Shown: positions 63,701 to 64,000 of the stretch, one piece after another
Layout: each line of letters starts with the position of its first letter
Position numbering within the stretch: position 1 is the stretch's first letter
Origin: Symbiodinium natans
Taxonomy: Eukaryota > Sar > Dinophyceae > Suessiales > Symbiodiniaceae
Direction: 5' to 3'
Length of the DNA stretch: 64,000 bases
Assembly: GCA_905221605.1 (NCBI GenBank)
Contig: CAJNDS010000213.1
Location: forward strand, 460,212-524,211
Program-made: the position numbers and the translations under genes
The notes under the pieces: generated by a model
Told to the model about the DNA's origin: nothing
The model's input: only the letters and a program-made list of their open reading frames with translations
Databases searched by the model: none

Positions 63701-63901
63701 CTGCCGAAGTGTGCGGTAGAGAACCTCCCTTTTATCTCCCCGGTAAGCCTTCAAGCCCACGCTGCTTGATGTAGGGGTGGTGTTCCAAAGAGGTCCAGCC
63801 CAACTTTGCGTTCCGCAGGCAGCACAATGCTGGCTACTTGCCGTTCTCGGAAGGCTTGCTTGTGTAATGCCGTGGCAATGCCAGGGCCATCCATGCTCCA
63901 C
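60797..63901 (-). CDS. Large unrecognised protein, 5' part frameshifted and off the right edge
   Basis: 1034 codons in this frame. Residues up to about 48 look out of frame: the overlapping frame starting at or before 63966 reads naturally (HYSDGIGACFQMAACATGGL through GLDLFGTP) and is open to base 64000, so a one-base indel near 63760-63800 probably separates it from the main ORF, and the real start lies beyond the window. Residues about 50-130 are ordered (LKAYRGDKREVLYRTLRQEG). 150-430 are Pro/Ser/Thr-rich and disordered. 440-800 are ordered and helical, with a CPKC pair in RAYRCPKCPTTK (about 667-670) that could be half of a zinc site. 830-860 are acidic. 870-1000 are ordered (FDEHWKGI, HWAAIKGLMRAKHPTKQRLN). 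The C-terminus is basic. I do not recognise a family; a mobile-element protein is possible. Confidence 0.6.
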   Translation of the reverse strand: MEHGWPWHCHGITQASLPRTASSQHCAACGTQSWAGPLWNTTPTSSSVGLKAYRGDKREVLYRTLRQEGWGSPSFTCNSYSGTIDSLQARGFVLEPLPNAVYCVPFQPVREGDGVAQYLTYLLGDTSIRMPPTRGSAQRADPAFEHKAGILRAPRGLHLLPVRTGQAASETAIDVDSPGNSPVPAGSTSPDVVVATAVEVPAPQQSPAQGEATTNARHGERWGTPWLMPGPRAARGSIAAAVSPPPPAKRDASRTPCGTPTRERGPLTKEQAAKAPAVVPAVSPVVLDACVTTPSSEVDHRIGGGSAASCPTRSGGNIRDPPPGVRRPPSPRIRRTHTASPDGTRTVEASQPSCTKPPTDSLGRAEPKSDILMPPPGLAPIPFVPVPAVQARKESRPLTLDEDGSQQLEPPKAKPRGPSEPSSSRDPSSPACAPIMQSNTVSVCDLMWRALAEGHHFGKNVKPRPYMSLRDSQHLTTHCQQLRAYRACEEFLNGIPNQLLDSDMLLGIADTLLHLPETFPAAYLKVYDPIIMQCLRLSGALQHFDLAAMLDCSVPQLDKARLSESLVGYGFLTTAQYIADLFSAVSDLPSVINASFPAMLSYADPDYWLGALLLAFESHQKGPLERTAGLPIVLGFPESDNKITDLQINVPPAAMVAFLAGRAYRCPKCPTTKYVVDAHSGLPQVTGQASQEALQAWAAAAQHTDVETARLAQPNLNTFLGITLQGTQTLGQRHYQEFRPDRSPAHFLDAIRLALVASVANQDIEHFWSVFNLEWPDTSHRMAVFLRRVLPLECLLSSPCAAPVEANTEATSPEVVSISSEPNDGSPCPMDDMSDLEDEPEAQVNDWRFSELRTTDLAALREVDVSAPFRLPVIFDEHWKGISTTPTKHGPRRPQNAWYDAATAHWAAIKGLMRAKHPTKQRLNSFWFRMYCHSTPKDPDPSALRATVTSFPYRYKDEGVVQYRQIQEAVRGMWLAAQTSMNKYIGVPIPDGIPEWGVEEQEPPPMQVTPNRTRSHNTSAGHRSRRQDWDGSWQ

Positions 63902-64000
63902 AAGCTGGCCTGTGCGCGCACATATTCAGCGCATTCGATTAGGCCCCCGGTTGCGCAGGCCGCCATTTGGAAGCATGCACCTATGCCATCAGAGTAGTGC
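63751..64000 (-). CDS. Probable 5' (frameshifted) part of the same protein, partial
   Basis: Minus-strand frame open from the window edge to a stop at 63751, containing CATGGLIECAEYVRAQASLW and ALHKQAFRERQVASIVLP, normal protein composition, unlike the overlapping start of the 63901 frame (His/Cys/Ser-rich). It ends near FGTPPLHQ, right where the long frame starts to look natural, which argues for an indel or sequencing error near there. Confidence 0.5.
   Translation of the reverse strand, partial: HYSDGIGACFQMAACATGGLIECAEYVRAQASLWSMDGPGIATALHKQAFRERQVASIVLPAERKVGLDLFGTPPLHQAAWA

Overview
This looks like nuclear DNA from a dinoflagellate. Three things point there: a 15-nt exact match to the 3' part of the dinoflagellate spliced leader (DinoSL) at 2051-2065 on the minus strand, pervasive plant/alveolate-type telomere repeats (TTTAGGG/CCCTAAA) inside the sequence, and very low gene density with many simple and tandem repeats. 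There is no bacterial operon organisation. The genus cannot be fixed from this window; Suessiales/Symbiodiniaceae is a guess.

Layout. (1) 1-2065, minus strand: the 5' end of a two-ORF retroelement-like transcription unit. It starts with a DinoSL relic, then a methionine-free 376-codon ORF (HAD-like C-terminal half), then a second ORF joined by a TAATG overlap. The second ORF is a coiled-coil, Gag-like protein running off the left edge. (2) 2264-43280: a landscape of short telomere-like tracts alternating with 100-500 bp unique islands. Into it are set a complete LINE (3996-8107) with a 13-bp target duplication, a 53-bp satellite (10.7-11.5 kb), a DUF4485-like protein gene (23402-24529, minus), an AT-rich satellite block (27.6-29.2 kb), a cluster of fold-back palindromes (29.2-31.8 kb), a 26-bp-type minisatellite (32.6-33.05 kb) and a multi-membrane-segment protein gene (40758-42695, minus). 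(3) 43.28 kb onward: telomere-like tracts stop abruptly. There follow a TGCACTTGGCA minisatellite (43.5-44.7 kb), a set of weak exon-like minus-strand ORFs (44.8-48.3 kb) carrying SINE-like tails, a 2.07-kb tandem array (49.6-58.5 kb, five units with internal deletions and duplications), a structured non-coding stretch of repeated hairpins (58.9-60.75 kb), and a large unrecognised minus-strand ORF (60797 to beyond the right edge).

Most notable: (a) between the DinoSL relic and the ATG of the second ORF (1136 nt) the sense strand has no ATG in any frame, although the antisense strand has about twenty; this suggests a dicistronic mRNA in which ORF1 starts at a non-AUG codon and scanning ribosomes reach ORF2. 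(b) The LINE carries 14 copies of GACCACACC(GCC) or its GATCACACC variant, in all three codon phases, so the constraint or insertion acts on nucleic acid and not on peptide. (c) Its domain order is endonuclease - RNase H - reverse transcriptase, whereas RNase H is normally C-terminal in LINEs. (d) Hairpin modules in the right-hand non-coding region show paired substitutions in their stems.

Limits: no alignment or database search was possible. Intron-containing genes are hard to see by eye, and exon-like ORFs in 44.8-48.3 kb are tentative. Repeat boundaries are accurate to a few bases where motifs are quoted and to tens of bases elsewhere.
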